Positions 48,701-59,518 are shown, numbered from the stretch's first letter. The stretch is 64,000 bases of DNA from Strix aluco (GCF_031877795.1 NC_133940.1:8743985-8807984); one strand, 5' to 3'. Numbers and translations are program-made. The notes: a model not told the origin generated them from the letters alone.

Positions 48701-51700
48701 TGATGCAGAGATGGTGCTTAGAATAAGATAGATTTTTATACTGACTTATTTTAAAACTGCCCAAGCAGCTCCTTATTTTTATGTTAAGAAATGGTTAACA
48801 GGGTACAGAGAGTTTATTTTGTTAACATTTGTTTACGGAAAAAGGGAAGTGTGTCTTAAACAGGGAATCCTGAGCAGTGTCAGAGTTCCCCTGTGGGAAT
48901 CTAGCTTTAATCCAAATCTGCGCTTTCAAGGAGATGCCACCACTTAAATCACACTCTGCCAATTCACCTGTTGCATACCTGGCCTTAAGTCTTAGAAATA
49001 ACACTGAGATCTCCTATAAACTGGTTTTAAATCACTTGCTTTGGATTTGACCTGGTGGTGCTGAATACCTGTTCTAGCCCCAAACTCTAAAATTGTCTTA
49101 GTGGACTTAAATTTATGGAGAGGCAGTATTGCCATGAAGGAAGATGAATCTCCTGCCACAAAGAAATACTTTTGGATGTTGCTAATGAATGTTGCTTAAT
49201 CTATTTAAGAAGAATGTAACCAATATATTTATATATAAATATATATTGCATTTGCTGTTTCCGTTTTATCATTTGGTTAAGAATCCTTCACTATACTTTC
49301 CTGTTGCTATTTTTGTTCATGAAGTAGATTCATTCCCTTTACCTGTTAAAACTTTAATAAATCTGTCATCAGACTGCTTATTAATTTTTTTTTTCCACTT
49401 GCAGTTATTTTTTAATAAATATTTGGAACAACAGCTTGGGTTTTGTTGACTCCCAGAAAGCAGATTGAATTGATGAATATAATTGAGTTCAGGCATACCT
49501 CATCTGCCCAGCTCAGACCTGGAAGAGAATGACACAGTACTCTGGGACACCTCCTTGGATTTATGTGTTTTTCCTCCACCTGCCTGAGAGCCAGCTGCCT
49601 GGTGCGCTATGGCCTTCCTCATCAGGGAAGAAACTTTCTTCATAGTGCCCTTGGTCTCATCGCTGTGTGTCCCTCCAAGGCCCTTTGCCTTTCTTGTGTC
49701 TATTATCCATCAGGTGCTATGGAAGGAAAGACTGTGCTACATCCATTTCCTTGCCCTACAAACTGTGTTGCAGCTGAGAAGGAAAGCACAGCCAAACTGG
49801 GAATGGGACGGTGTGGGAGCTGGGGTGGTCGCAAGTCAGGGCACAAGGTGGCATTGGGCTGTAGGGGAGGGTTGGGGACAGAGAGAGTCCCCCTGGGCTG
49901 CAGGCACAGTGAGAGCTGCCACATTCTTGGTCTCCATTGAGGAGCTTTGTGAGGATGAGGACTGCTCTATCCAAGATTATTTTTTTTTTTCCCCCTCTGT
50001 TTTGGAGCAGATTTTACTGTATTCATGCAGTTCTTCAGACAATAGGCTCTGTCCATAGGTTGCAGCAATTATATTTCCATGCTGGCTTGACTGGAGCTGT
50101 TTTTGGGAGAGTCTCAGCGCCATTTTCGAAGCACAGGAGATGGGAGTATGGAAGATGGTCCAGTTGTAACTGCAGCTTGAGCTCTCTGTATGATTTTTTT
50201 ACACAGACCAAATGCCTTGTTCCTGTTTCCTAACCAGATGTGTAATCACAGTTTTAAGGCAGTAAAGGCTGAGATTATCCATTAAAACAAAAAACTGCTG
50301 AACAACCATAGAGCAGACATGTTGAATGAACAAGCACTGTTCATTCAGTGGCATCCCAGAGCAGTACTGCTACTTTTTTTTTGCTAATCTTTTCCAACAG
50401 GCACTGGACTATCATCTGCTGATTCCACAGTAAAGCCTGCAGTGCTCGGTGATGTGAGAGGCTGAAAGCAGTGCTTATGATAGTTGCAGATCCCAAAATG
50501 TTTGTCTGAGTAGAGCTGCTAGAAAACCCTTGCACAGACGCTGTTGCTATTTCCGCCACATGGAACTGAATGAATTGAACTGTCAGAAGTGAGGCAGTGT
50601 TATTTATTTACTTGCTTGCCACAGAGTATAGTAGCTGGGAGATAAGATACAGCTATAAAAGACAAGAGGTGTGATAAATCAACACCGGGATAAAATCTCA
50701 CTCATGGTGACTATTTAGAAATCAGTATTTGTCCTAATGTATTTCCAAGCTTATAATTTATAACATGAAGCCAGTCAGTAAAGAGCTGCTGCATATGTAT
50801 TTAGAATTTTATTGGAAAAATGTAAATTACTGGGCCTAATGCAATATTTCTTACCATAAAAGCCCTGAGATAAGAAATGCAGAATGGGTTCTTCCAAGAA
50901 CTCCGTGATGGGATATGCAAATTTTTTCTTTGGTGATAAGAACCATAAAATTTGTATCACTCATGAACTACATTTGTGAGTGGAAACTCCATAATATTGT
51001 TAACTGAATTTTCATTTTGTAATGCTTGTTTATAATATCCATTATTCATATGCTAGAAGTAATGCACTGTACAGCAGAGATAGAATTTGAAGTAGGGGTC
51101 AGTCTCCAGAGCAAACAAGGTGGGTCTGAACCATTAACTGAAATATGTTTCTATGTTTTCTCCCAAGCATGGTCTCCCAATGAGGTTTTTAACTCAAATA
51201 ATAGCTTCTAGAAGGCCAGGGAAACTTTAATATCTTTTAGATTAGTGGCAGTGGCTGTGCAGTCATGGCTTGCTTAGATTACCTTTTAAATAGACTGACC
51301 CATCAAACCATTTTATAAATCTGTCCATTTGAAGTACATAATTTATTTTGTACATAGAATATTTTATGAGTAACACATTTAATAAATTGTGATGTCTTCT
51401 GCACTGTACTCCTCCTGTGAGCAAAACTCCTGAATTTCCCTGGAAGTAGGATGCAAAACTGTTTCCTTAAACTGTAAGCAGGTTGCTTTGCCTTGAGATA
51501 GGTTGCCAGTGATTTTGATAAGTGTGTAGGACAGAGGTATTAATGCAGCATCAAAATACAACCATCTCCTGGATAAAAAGTGACGGCTGTTTTGCAATTA
51601 AAAAAAAAAAAAAGCATAGAAAAAAGTGCAAAAGAATTTGCAGGAAAGAAATTGAAAAAGACATTTGTGGTTGCATTGCAGCACCCCGGCTCCCTGCAAC

Positions 51701-52339
51701 ATTGTCCTGGCGTATCTGGGGACAAGTAATTTCTTCCAAGCTTCTTCTGCAAGAGGAAATGGGTCAAGAAAAGTGTTTCAGGAGGCTGCGGCATATGCAG
51801 CACCACATCAGTTTGTGCTGGAGACCAGGCCCACACCATGTTCGTGCTGCTGGCCTGGCTCTTCACACAGGCCGGTGAGGTGGCCACCATCACAGGAGCC
51901 CCTTATCGCCCAGCTTGGGACAGTCATAACCAAGCCATGCATGAAAGTGGTAGCAGGGCTAGAAGCAGCCCTTACCCACAAACCCTGAGGACAATTTCTT
52001 CCACATGATACTCTCTCCTATGTCCTAGACCAGAAGTTAGCCTCTTCCTTCTCCCTTGCTACTTCTTGGTCTTCCAAGCAACACTGAAGACTCATCCATA
52101 GAAGCTCTGATCAGCAGGCCCGTGTCTGCAGGCCAGTGCTGAAACACAGGGGATAGGTGAAGGAAAAAGAGCTGTGCTTTGGCCTGAAGCCCTTTGGATT
52201 CCAGTATAGATCTTATACTGCTCTTCTCATTGTATAGAAACATTTGCTGAGGAGAGGGGCTCTGAGGAGGAGGATAGTGGTGGGGGGACCCTTCTGAAAG
52301 CACCAAAAACCTGCAGGAAAACTGCAAAATGAGAAGGCA
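45761..52339 (+). other. GPR50 3' UTR and downstream intergenic DNA
   Basis: No further coding region recognised. Candidate plus-strand AATAAA signals occur at 47728-47733, 49356-49361 and 49414-49419; which, if any, ends the receptor mRNA cannot be told. A perfect 22-bp AT palindrome lies at 49223-49244 and an A run at 51601-51613. Short open frames on both strands look like chance. Confidence 0.45.
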
Positions 52340-52623
52340 GAAGCCCAGGGAAGAGGGAGAGCCTCAAGTCACCTCCCCCCTGAGTGGGAAGAGTGAGCTG
52401 CGAACGAGGGCGGCGGGGACTCAGAGCAGGCAGAGACTGGAGTGATGACACCCCATGCCCCTCACATACAAGAGCAGCCCCTAGGGAGCATGAGCGACCA
52501 GGGCGTGGCACGTCAGAAGGGTGAGGCGCGTCAGTTCGAGTGGACAGGACGCAGTCCATCTCCGGGGTCTAGATCTTATCTGAGCTAGTTTCATCTTATC
52601 ATCCTCCACGAGTAGACTGAACC

Positions 52624-53684
52624 ATGGTCTCCACTCGGGTCAAAACCACCACCAGAAGAACGTGGTGACCCAGATGGAGCTGCCACACAAACATGCAGCG
52701 GTCCAGGTCCCGGGCTGCAGGGAGTGTCTGAGACTGTCAGTCCTGTCAGAAGGCACCAGTGATAACACCTGTGTGTGCTGTGATCAGCTGGATGACCTGC
52801 TCAGCCTGGTGGCAGAACTCAAAGAAGACGTTGCAAGATTAAGAAGTGTTAGGGAGTGTGAAAGGGAGATTGATTGGTGGAGTAGCACCTTGGCACCTGT
52901 GAAGCAACAGGAGCAAATGAAGGCTCCAAATGAGGTAGGTAATCCCTCATCCTCTTGCTACCAGGCAGAAGGAGGGGACCTAGGAGATGGGGGAGGCTGG
53001 AAACAGGTCCCTGCTCACAGAGGCAGGAAAATCTTCTCCCGACCTCCCTCACCCTCCATGGTGCCCCTTCACAATAGATTCGGGGCCCTAGAACTTTTGA
53101 ATGAAGAAGAGAAGGAGGAAGAAAATGAGCCGAGTTGTTCTGGACCAGATATTAAAACCAGTTCTAAAAAGAACCCCAGAAGAGTCATTGTAGTGGGTGA
53201 CTCCATTCTGAGAGGTACCGAAGACCTCATATGCAGACCAGACCCGCTTCATAGGGAAGTCTGCTGCCTCCCTGGTCCCCGCATCAAGGACCTCACAGCT
53301 AAACTCCCAGCTCTAGTGAGACCCAAGGACTACTACCCTCTCTTGGTTTTTCAGGTAGGTAACGACGACATTACCAGGAGAAGGCCTAAAGCAGTGAAGA
53401 GAGATTTCAGGGCCTTGGGGAAACTGATTAAGGGGTCAGGGGCACAAATTGTGTTCTCCTCCATCCCTTCAGTTGGGGGGATGGATGAAGAATACTGGAG
53501 AACACAGCAGATGAACTTGTGGCTCCAAGACTGGTGTTACCATCAGGGCTTCGGATTTTTCAATCATGGGTTGGTATACAGGGCACCAGACTTTTTGGCA
53601 TTAGATGGAATGCACCTGTCCCAGAGGGGGAAGAGGATCCTGGGGCAGGAGTTAACTGGGCTCATTGACAGAGCTTTAAACTAG
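52624..53684 (+). pseudogene. CR1 copy A ORF1 (SGNH-hydrolase-type protein), frameshifted near start
   Basis: ORF1 product of a CR1 LINE, thought to bind element RNA or membranes and carrying an esterase-like domain. By comparison with copy B the original start is the ATG at 52624, but that frame hits TGA after 14 codons; the true frame is open from before the ATG at 52674 to the TAG at 53682, giving 336 residues from that ATG. So a one-base indel separates the first dozen codons from the rest. The N-terminal part has a CxxC-like cysteine-rich block (CRECL, CVCCDQ) and a coiled-coil-like stretch (LLSLVAELKEDVARLRSV). The SGNH domain keeps GDS with Ser177, GND with Asn230 and DGMH with Asp311 and His314 (numbered from 52674), so the catalytic set is complete. 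Confidence 0.9.
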
Positions 53685-53728
53685 ATCTGAAGGGGAAAGG
53701 GGGCAAAACACCAGCCCATCTGAAGTGA

Positions 53729-55889
53729 ATGTATACCAATGCACACAGCATGGGTAACAAACAGGAGGAGCTTGAAGCCATGATGAAACAGGAAAATTAT
53801 GATGTAGTAGCTATTACAGAAACATGGTGGGATGTCTGCCATGACTGGAGTGCGCCTGTTGAGGGCTGCAAGCTCTTTAGGAGGGATAGCCAAGGAAGGA
53901 GAGGTGGTGGGGTGGCACTGTATGTTAGGGACTGTTACGATTGCTTTGAGTACAAGTGTAGTGAAGACAGGGTGGAGTGTCTTTGCGTTACAATCAGGGG
54001 GAAGGCAAACAGGGCAGATGTTGTAGTGGGAGTCTACTATAGGCCACCCACCCAGGACAGAGAGGCGTATGAAATATTCTATAAGCATTTAGGAGACACC
54101 TCACAATCACTTGCCCTTGTTCTTGTGGGAGACTTTAACCTCACAGGTATCTGCTGGAAATACAACACAGCAGAGTGGGACCAGTTGCGGAGATTCCTGG
54201 AATGTGTGGCAGACAACTTCCTGACACAGCTGGTGAGTGAACCAACCAGAGAAGGTGCCCTGCTGGATCTCCTCTTTGTGAACAGAGAAGGGCTGGTGGA
54301 TGATGTGGCGGTTGGAGGCCGACTAGGGCACAGTGATCATGAAATAGTAGTGTTCTCTATTCTTAGAGAGGCCAGGAAAGGGGGAAGCAGAACTGCCATC
54401 CTGGACTTCCAAAGGGCTGACTTTGTCTTGTTTGGGGACCTACTTGAGAGGATCCCTTGGGAGATGGTCCTGAAGGGTAGAGAGGCCCAGGAAGGCTGGG
54501 TGCTCTTCAAGAAGGAAGTCTTAAGTGCTCAGGAGCAGGCAGTCCCCAGGTGCTGTAAGAGAAGCCGGCAACAGAGAAGACCACCCTGGCTAAACAGGGA
54601 GCTTTGGCTGGAACTCAGGGAGAAAAGGAGAGTTTACCGCTTTTGGAAGAAGGGGCTAGCCACTCACAATGATTACAAAGATGCTGTGAGGCTATGCAGG
54701 GCAGAAATCAGGAGGTCTAAAGCCCAGCTGGAAATTAATCTGGCTTCAGCAATCAAGGAGAACAAGAAATGTTTCTATAAGTATGTCAGCAGCAAAAGAA
54801 AGACCAGGGAGAGCCTCCATCCTCTGCTAGACACAGGAGGAAACATGGTAACAAGTGATGAGGAAAAGGCTGAGGTCCTTAATGCCTTCTTTGCCTCAGA
54901 CTTTAATACTAGCTGTATTGAGGGAATCCAGCCTCCTCGGCCAGAAGACAGAGACTGGGGGAACGACCCCCCCGCATTCCAGGAGGAGATAGTCAGTGAC
55001 CTACTGCATCACACAGACACACACAAGTCTATGGGACCGGATGTGATACACCCAAGGGTGCTGAAGGAGCTGGCTGGGGTGCTCGCCAAGCCACTTTCCA
55101 TCATTTACCAGCAGTCCTGGCTGAGCAGGGAGCTCCTGACAGATTGGAAATTGGCCAATGTGATGCCCATCTACAAGAAGGGTCAGAAGGATGATCCGGG
55201 AAATTACAGGCCTGTCAGCTTGACTTTGGTGCCCAGGAAGCTGATGGAGCAGCTCATCCTGAGTACCATCATACAACACGTGCGGGACAACCACATGATC
55301 AGGCCCAGTCAGCATGGGTTTATGAAAGTCAGGTCCTGCTTGACAAACCTGATCTCCTTCTATGACAGGGCGACCAGCTTATTGGATGAGGGAAAGGCTG
55401 TGGATGTTGTTTACCTTGACTTCAGTAAGGCCTTTGACGCTGTTTCCCACAGCATTCTCCTGGCGACACTGGCTGCTTGTGGCTTGGATGGGCACACGCT
55501 TCGCTGGGTAAAAAACTGGCTGGATGGCCGGGCCCAAAGAGTTGTGGTGAACGGAGTTAAATCCGGTTGGCGGCCGGTCACAAGTGGTGTCCCCCAGGGC
55601 TCGGTTTTGGGGCCACTCCTGTTTAACATCTTTATTGATGACCTAGACGAGGGGATCGAGTGCTCCCTCAGTAAGTTTGCAGATGACACCAAGTTGGGTG
55701 GGAGTGTTGATCTGCTCGAGGGTAGGGAGGCTCTGCAGAGAGACCTGGACAGGCTGGAGCGATGGGCTGAGGCCAACTGCATGAGCTTCAATAAGGCCAA
55801 ATGCCGGGTGCTGCACTTGGGCCACAACAACCCCCAGCAGCGCTACAGGCTTGGGGAGGAGTGGCTGGAGAGCTGCCAGTCAGAGAGGG

Positions 55890-55923
<34 letters not shown>

Positions 55924-56322
55924 GATTGACAGACAGCCGGCTGAACAGGAGCCAGCAGTGTGCCCAGGTGCCCAAGAAGGCCAATGGCATCCTGGCTTGT
56001 ATCAGCAATAGCGTGGCCAGCAGGGACAGGGAAGGGATCTTACCCCTGTACTTGGCACTGGTGAGGCCGCACCTCGATGACTGTGTTCAGTTTTGGGCCC
56101 CTCACTCCAAAAAGGACATTGAATGACTCGAGCGTGTCCAGAGAAGGGCAACGGAGCTGGTGCAGGGTCTGGAGCACGTGTCGTACGAGGAACGGCTGAG
56201 GGAACTGGGGTTGTTTAGTCTGGAGAAGAGGAGGCTGAGGGGAGACCTCATCGCCCTCTACAAGTCCCTGAAAGGATGTTGCAGAGAGCTGGGGATGAGT
56301 CTCTTTAACCAAGTACCTTAGA
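53729..56322 (+). pseudogene. CR1 copy A ORF2 (endonuclease-reverse transcriptase), damaged
   Basis: Open for 760 codons from the ATG at 53729 to 56011. The N-terminal AP-type endonuclease keeps YTNA (Asn4), TETWW (Glu31), the GDFN block (about 54129) and SDH (about 54332). The central reverse transcriptase keeps [37 protein letters not shown] and FADD (residues 650-653). The codon just before the ATG is TGA where copy B has TGC, so the ATG is probably not the original start. A run of 30 G at 55893-55922 replaces the usual LGVLID-like segment and shifts the frame; the correct reading resumes at about 55926, meets TGA at 56124 and continues to about 56322, where homology ends. Not functional as it stands, but younger than the other copies here. 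Confidence 0.93.
55893..55922 (+). repeat. Run of 30 G inside CR1 ORF2
   Basis: Thirty consecutive G where related CR1 sequences (for example 34640-34660 in this window) have GACTTGGGGGTGTTAG. Expansion of a short G run by slippage explains it; the true length may be wrong in the assembly. It shifts the ORF2 frame. Confidence 0.95.
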
Positions 56323-56754
56323 CATTTCACTGCCTGAAACTGCTCTATAATGCAAAAGCATATACACGGTGGTTAGAGGTGAAGTCTTATAGGTTCACTT
56401 ATAGTTGAACAGCTGAATTTTGTGCATGCGGGGGAAGGCTGGTATTTTTATTTTTACTGAGGAAATATCAGGGAATGCAGGGGTTTGCACTTTGTGTTAT
56501 TAGTGACCAGAGAGAATGAGCTTTGCTTTAGCTGCCATGCATGTGCTTTTCTTTGGCCTTGTCAATAGGTGATGGAAACCTCAGTTTATTTTTGGCATGT
56601 TCTTAGGACTGCACTGGCCCACAGAGAGGCCACCAGAGCTCCTGGTGACACCTACATCCCACAGGAACCCTGGTGATGAAAGGTTAAAGATTAAACATCT
56701 CACCAGCCAAGGCCTTGGTAGGGAATAAGCAGATAGACCATGCACAGATGAGCA
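56323..56754. other. Spacer between CR1 copy A and the minus-strand locus
   Basis: No coding feature recognised. It lies beyond the presumed 3' end of the minus-strand transcript. A second minus-strand AATAAA (plus TTTATT at about 56584) lies in it and could serve as an alternative end. Confidence 0.4.
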
Positions 56755-57135
56755 CTGGGGGAAAATTGTCAGCATTTATTGGCTGTGGGCCGTGGGGGGA
56801 CCAGCCTCTCCCCAGTGGGCTCTGGGATGTCCGTCATGGTCTGCTCTTCTTCAGGGCGTTTCCTCCAGAGGTGGAGCCTGCGTGTGCGGGTTGTGGGTGC
56901 GATCCCTTGCAGGGATTTCTCCGGAGATGGACCAGGCACAGATGAGTGCTGAGGAAAAACTGTCATCTCTTGTTGGCCTCCGAAAGTGTCCATGGCTGAG
57001 TGGCAGCTGGCAGCACAATGGCCTCAGGGGTGCCATCCATGCACCAATCCCTCGCGGGCTGCTCCCTCTGGACGCTGTGCAGACTCAGGGCCCTCCACCA
57101 TTTCTGGGGACCCACCTGGTGCTGGCAGCGGGGAG
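56755..57135 (-). other. Presumed 3' UTR of the unrecognised minus-strand gene
   Basis: Follows the stop codon of the long minus-strand open frame and ends shortly after an AATAAA at 56775-56780. It contains an internal direct repeat: 56735-56785 and 56931-56985 share ACAGATGAG, GAAAA and TTGTCA/CTGTCA segments at a spacing of about 196 bp. Its segment 56780-56885 is duplicated at 60030-60127. Confidence 0.5.
56775..56780 (-). terminator. Candidate poly(A) signal AATAAA
   Basis: TTTATT on the plus strand reads AATAAA on the minus strand, about 355 bases after the stop of the unrecognised gene. It is the first canonical signal I found downstream of that stop. Confidence 0.55.
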
Positions 57136-58725
57136 CTACTCCTCTTGCTTTCCTGCCATGCAGAAAGCCCTGCGCAGAGCCGTGCGTACCCTCCTGAAGA
57201 GGGAGGGCCGACGCCTTTGATGCGGGGTGTGCGGGAGGGTGGCGATGTCTGCGAGCAAAGGAGAGATGTAAGGGAAGGGCTGGGTGGGCGGGAAAGCTCC
57301 CGCCTGAGCCCCAACACCCAGAGCTTCCCCCAGGGAGGGCTGGCCAGGACACAGCCAGTCCCTGTGCTCACAGTGCTGCTGACCTGGCTCCTGGGACAAG
57401 GGAGAAGCCGCTGCGTCTCCTGTGTTGTTCACTGCCGGGGCAAGGTGGGGTGTGCCAGCCTCTGCCGGAGGGCTTTGAGGCGATGGAGAAGCCACTTCAT
57501 CCTCATGCGCTGCCGGGGAGACAATGTCTGTGCTGGCCTCTCCTTGATGGGCTCCAGACATGGGAGAAGCCACGTTTTCTCCATCCTCGCATGCTGCTGT
57601 GCTGGCCTCTTGCAGAGGCTCTGCAGCCGAGGGAGACTCAGTGAGCTGAGGTGCCACAGGTGTTCTTGCTGCTGTCACAGCATCCACGCTTTGTGCCAGG
57701 GTCTGCTGTTCCGCCGGCTGCTGGCCGGGCCCCTGCACCACAGCCGCATCCTCGACCAGGGCCTCACTCAGGAGGCACTGGATTGTGTCCTGCAGAGCCG
57801 TCTCATATGCTGTGGGGCTGTGTGGGGCAGGCGCCTGGCTCTCTGCCTCTGCTGCTATGGCCTGCTCGCTGAGGACAGGAGAAGATGATGTCTCCTCTTG
57901 TGCTGTAGCAGCAAGAGTTGTGTTGTGCTCCTCTTCCTCAGGAGCTCTGACCAGGGCAGAAGCTGCTGGCTCAGGGTCCCTGGGACCCACTGGGGCCGGA
58001 GATGAGCTCTGCAGGTCGCCAGCTGCCTCTCCTGCTGCCTCTATGCCCATGCTGCTGGGTCTGCTGGGCTCCTCCATGGGACCACCAGCATGGGGGTCCG
58101 GGAAGAGCTCCAGATGTTGTTCAACAGCCTGGTGGTGCAGCGGCCGCAACCTGACTTCCTCCCTGCCGGCAGCACCGGTGCCCCCGCATGGATGGGGACC
58201 AGGCAGGGGCTGCGCTGTGGGGGCCTCAATGCCATTGTCTGCCTGCACCTGGGCTATTCTTGATGCCAGTGCCTGACCTGTGCTGTGTACATGGTCCGGC
58301 TGTGCTGCCAGCTGCCAGCGGGGTCCCTGGCTCCCAGGGAAAAGCTCTTCCAGGACCTCATGCACACAAAAGGGGGCTCTAGCCCTCACAGATGCCGTCT
58401 GGGCTGCACGGCTGGGCGGGGAGGGCATCCAGATCTCCATGCTCGTGCCGGTGTCCCAGTCACAGCCTATGCCCCAAGCAGATGGGACAAGCTCTTGGTG
58501 GCCGATGGCTGCTGCTGCTGCACCCCTGGCAGAAGATGCAGAGGGTGCTGCTGGCAGAGGCGGCAGCTTGGGCCAGGTGCTGGCATCTCCTGCTGGCTGA
58601 GGTGCAGGTGCGTGCCCGGGTGCCGCTGCCTTCCTGAGGAGAGGCAGCAGGATTTCCTGATGGTCTGTCTCCTCCCGCATCATGCTGTTGTGGGGCACTG
58701 TCACCCTGAGCACCCGTCTGCCCAG
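57136..58725 (-). CDS. Unrecognised Ala/Pro/Glu-rich protein, coding exon 2
   Basis: Long second exon of a putative minus-strand gene, 529 codons plus stop. It begins after a strong acceptor (pyrimidine tract, CTCTTGCAG, intron ends at 58726) and stays in phase 0 with exon 1. The start of the exon, LGRRVLRVTVPHNSMM, looks least like low-complexity sequence. Then come Pro/Ala-rich linkers, several acidic Glu-rich stretches, a helix-like segment ALQDTIQCLLSEALVEDAAV, Ser/Pro-rich repeats with AHEDE/CEDGE motifs, and a strongly basic C-terminus containing SLFRRVRTALRRAF that could form an amphipathic helix. No signal peptide or membrane segment seen and no family recognised. Further introns cannot be excluded. 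High GC makes long open frames easier, and antisense frames are also long, so coding status rests on the combined promoter, splice and poly(A) signals. Full product would be 554 residues. Confidence 0.5.
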   Translation of the reverse strand: MGRRVLRVTVPHNSMMREETDHQEILLPLLRKAAAPGHAPAPQPAGDASTWPKLPPLPAAPSASSARGAAAAAIGHQELVPSAWGIGCDWDTGTSMEIWMPSPPSRAAQTASVRARAPFCVHEVLEELFPGSQGPRWQLAAQPDHVHSTGQALASRIAQVQADNGIEAPTAQPLPGPHPCGGTGAAGREEVRLRPLHHQAVEQHLELFPDPHAGGPMEEPSRPSSMGIEAAGEAAGDLQSSSPAPVGPRDPEPAASALVRAPEEEEHNTTLAATAQEETSSSPVLSEQAIAAEAESQAPAPHSPTAYETALQDTIQCLLSEALVEDAAVVQGPGQQPAEQQTLAQSVDAVTAARTPVAPQLTESPSAAEPLQEASTAACEDGENVASPMSGAHQGEASTDIVSPAAHEDEVASPSPQSPPAEAGTPHLAPAVNNTGDAAASPLSQEPGQQHCEHRDWLCPGQPSLGEALGVGAQAGAFPPTQPFPYISPLLADIATLPHTPHQRRRPSLFRRVRTALRRAFCMAGKQEE

Positions 58726-59334
58726 CTGCAAGAGAAACCGAGGAGAGAGGCTGAGTGACTGCGGCCCTTGCCCCCGCACCCCCGTGTCACAGCTGGAAGA
58801 GCTCCTCTGTCCGGGCTGCCCTGCCAGCCCCTGGGCAGCGCTCAGCACCGAGGCGGCTGCTGCCCCCTCCCAGAGCCGGTTGGGGAGAGCACTGGACCCC
58901 CCGCGGCCCTCTGGGAGACTGCCAGGAGCACTGCACATGGTGCTCAGCTTGCTCTGGGGGCCGGGCCTGCCTGTCCACTCTACACCTCCCACCTGCCCAT
59001 TGCCAGCTCCCGGGGTTGGGAAGATGTTGGGTCCCATCTCCCTTGGGCTCCCTATGTGTGTGCACTGGCTCCCAAAGGCCTGTGAGCTCTCTGAGCAGGA
59101 GAGCTGTTGCTGCCTGTCCCCATGGAGGTACGAGGCATGGCTCTGGCTGCCCTGCGGTGCTGCCTGTGGCTGCCTGTGGCCCAGCTGCAGGCAGGAGGAG
59201 GAGCAGGCATGGGGTGGAGGCAGCTGCCCTGGCACAGCGGCTGCCACCGTGCCAACCAGGCCACCCCTGACACTGAGGCAGCTCTGTGCTGTCCCATCCC
59301 ACCCCCAGCCTCTCCTTCCTGCCCCGTCCCTCAC
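58726..59334 (-). other. Putative intron of the unrecognised gene (609 bp, open in frame)
   Basis: Donor CAG|GTGAGG at 59334 and acceptor CTCTTGCAG ending at 58726, both close to consensus, with a pyrimidine-rich tract before the acceptor. Length is 203 codons exactly and contains no stop in the exon frame, so retention would add 203 residues in frame. Confidence 0.5.
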
Positions 59335-59409
59335 CTGCTGCCTCTTCTCCTCTCTCGGCAGCCCCTTGGGGGGCTGGGAATGGCCGTTCATCTCCTCACA
59401 CATGGGCAT
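59335..59409 (-). CDS. Unrecognised protein, coding exon 1
   Basis: Short first coding exon: 25 codons from the ATG at 59409 (MPMCEEMNG...) to a GTGAGG donor after 59335, phase 0. A second in-frame ATG follows two codons later. The frame is open further upstream without an ATG before the TATA box, which supports this start. The ATG lies about 116 bases after a TATA box, leaving a 5' UTR of roughly 85 bases. The peptide is hydrophilic and recognised as no known family. The pairing with exon 2 is inferred from splice consensus and frame only. Confidence 0.45.
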
Positions 59410-59518
59410 CTTCAGCGTCCTCTGCCACAGACCTGCCACGGGCTTCACCCAGGGGAGATGCTGCCTCCTGAGGAAGCGTCTGCTCTCCTGGGAGTGGGCA
59501 CCCCAGGGCTCTCGCTCC

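Larger units (their letters stand above)
52340..56322 (+). mobile_element. Near-full-length CR1 LINE (copy A), 3' end missing
   Basis: About 4 kb element with a GC-rich 5' UTR (left edge uncertain, about 52340-52480, including a CGTCAGAAGG...CGTCAGTTCGAG segment), ORF1 with an SGNH esterase domain, and ORF2 with AP endonuclease and reverse transcriptase. Most bird CR1 copies are short 5'-truncated tails, so a copy keeping the 5' end is uncommon. Damage is light: a frameshift near the ORF1 start, a TGA just before the ORF2 N-terminal block, a 30-G tract shifting frame late in ORF2 and a TGA at 56124. Homology stops at about 56322, before the usual last part of ORF2 and the TTCTATG-type terminus, so the 3' end was lost after insertion or by rearrangement. 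Confidence 0.93.

Noticed and set aside
55893..55922. G run as a real poly-Gly coding insertion in CR1 ORF2
   Set aside because: The frame after the run is not the CR1 frame, which resumes at about 55926 in another frame; it is a slippage or assembly expansion.
56986..57888. Plus-strand open frame of 300 codons (and 58682-59578, 298 codons)
   Set aside because: Antisense shadows of the minus-strand gene; Cys/Leu-rich translation without promoter, splice or poly(A) support. Their length is also a caution about relying on frame length here.
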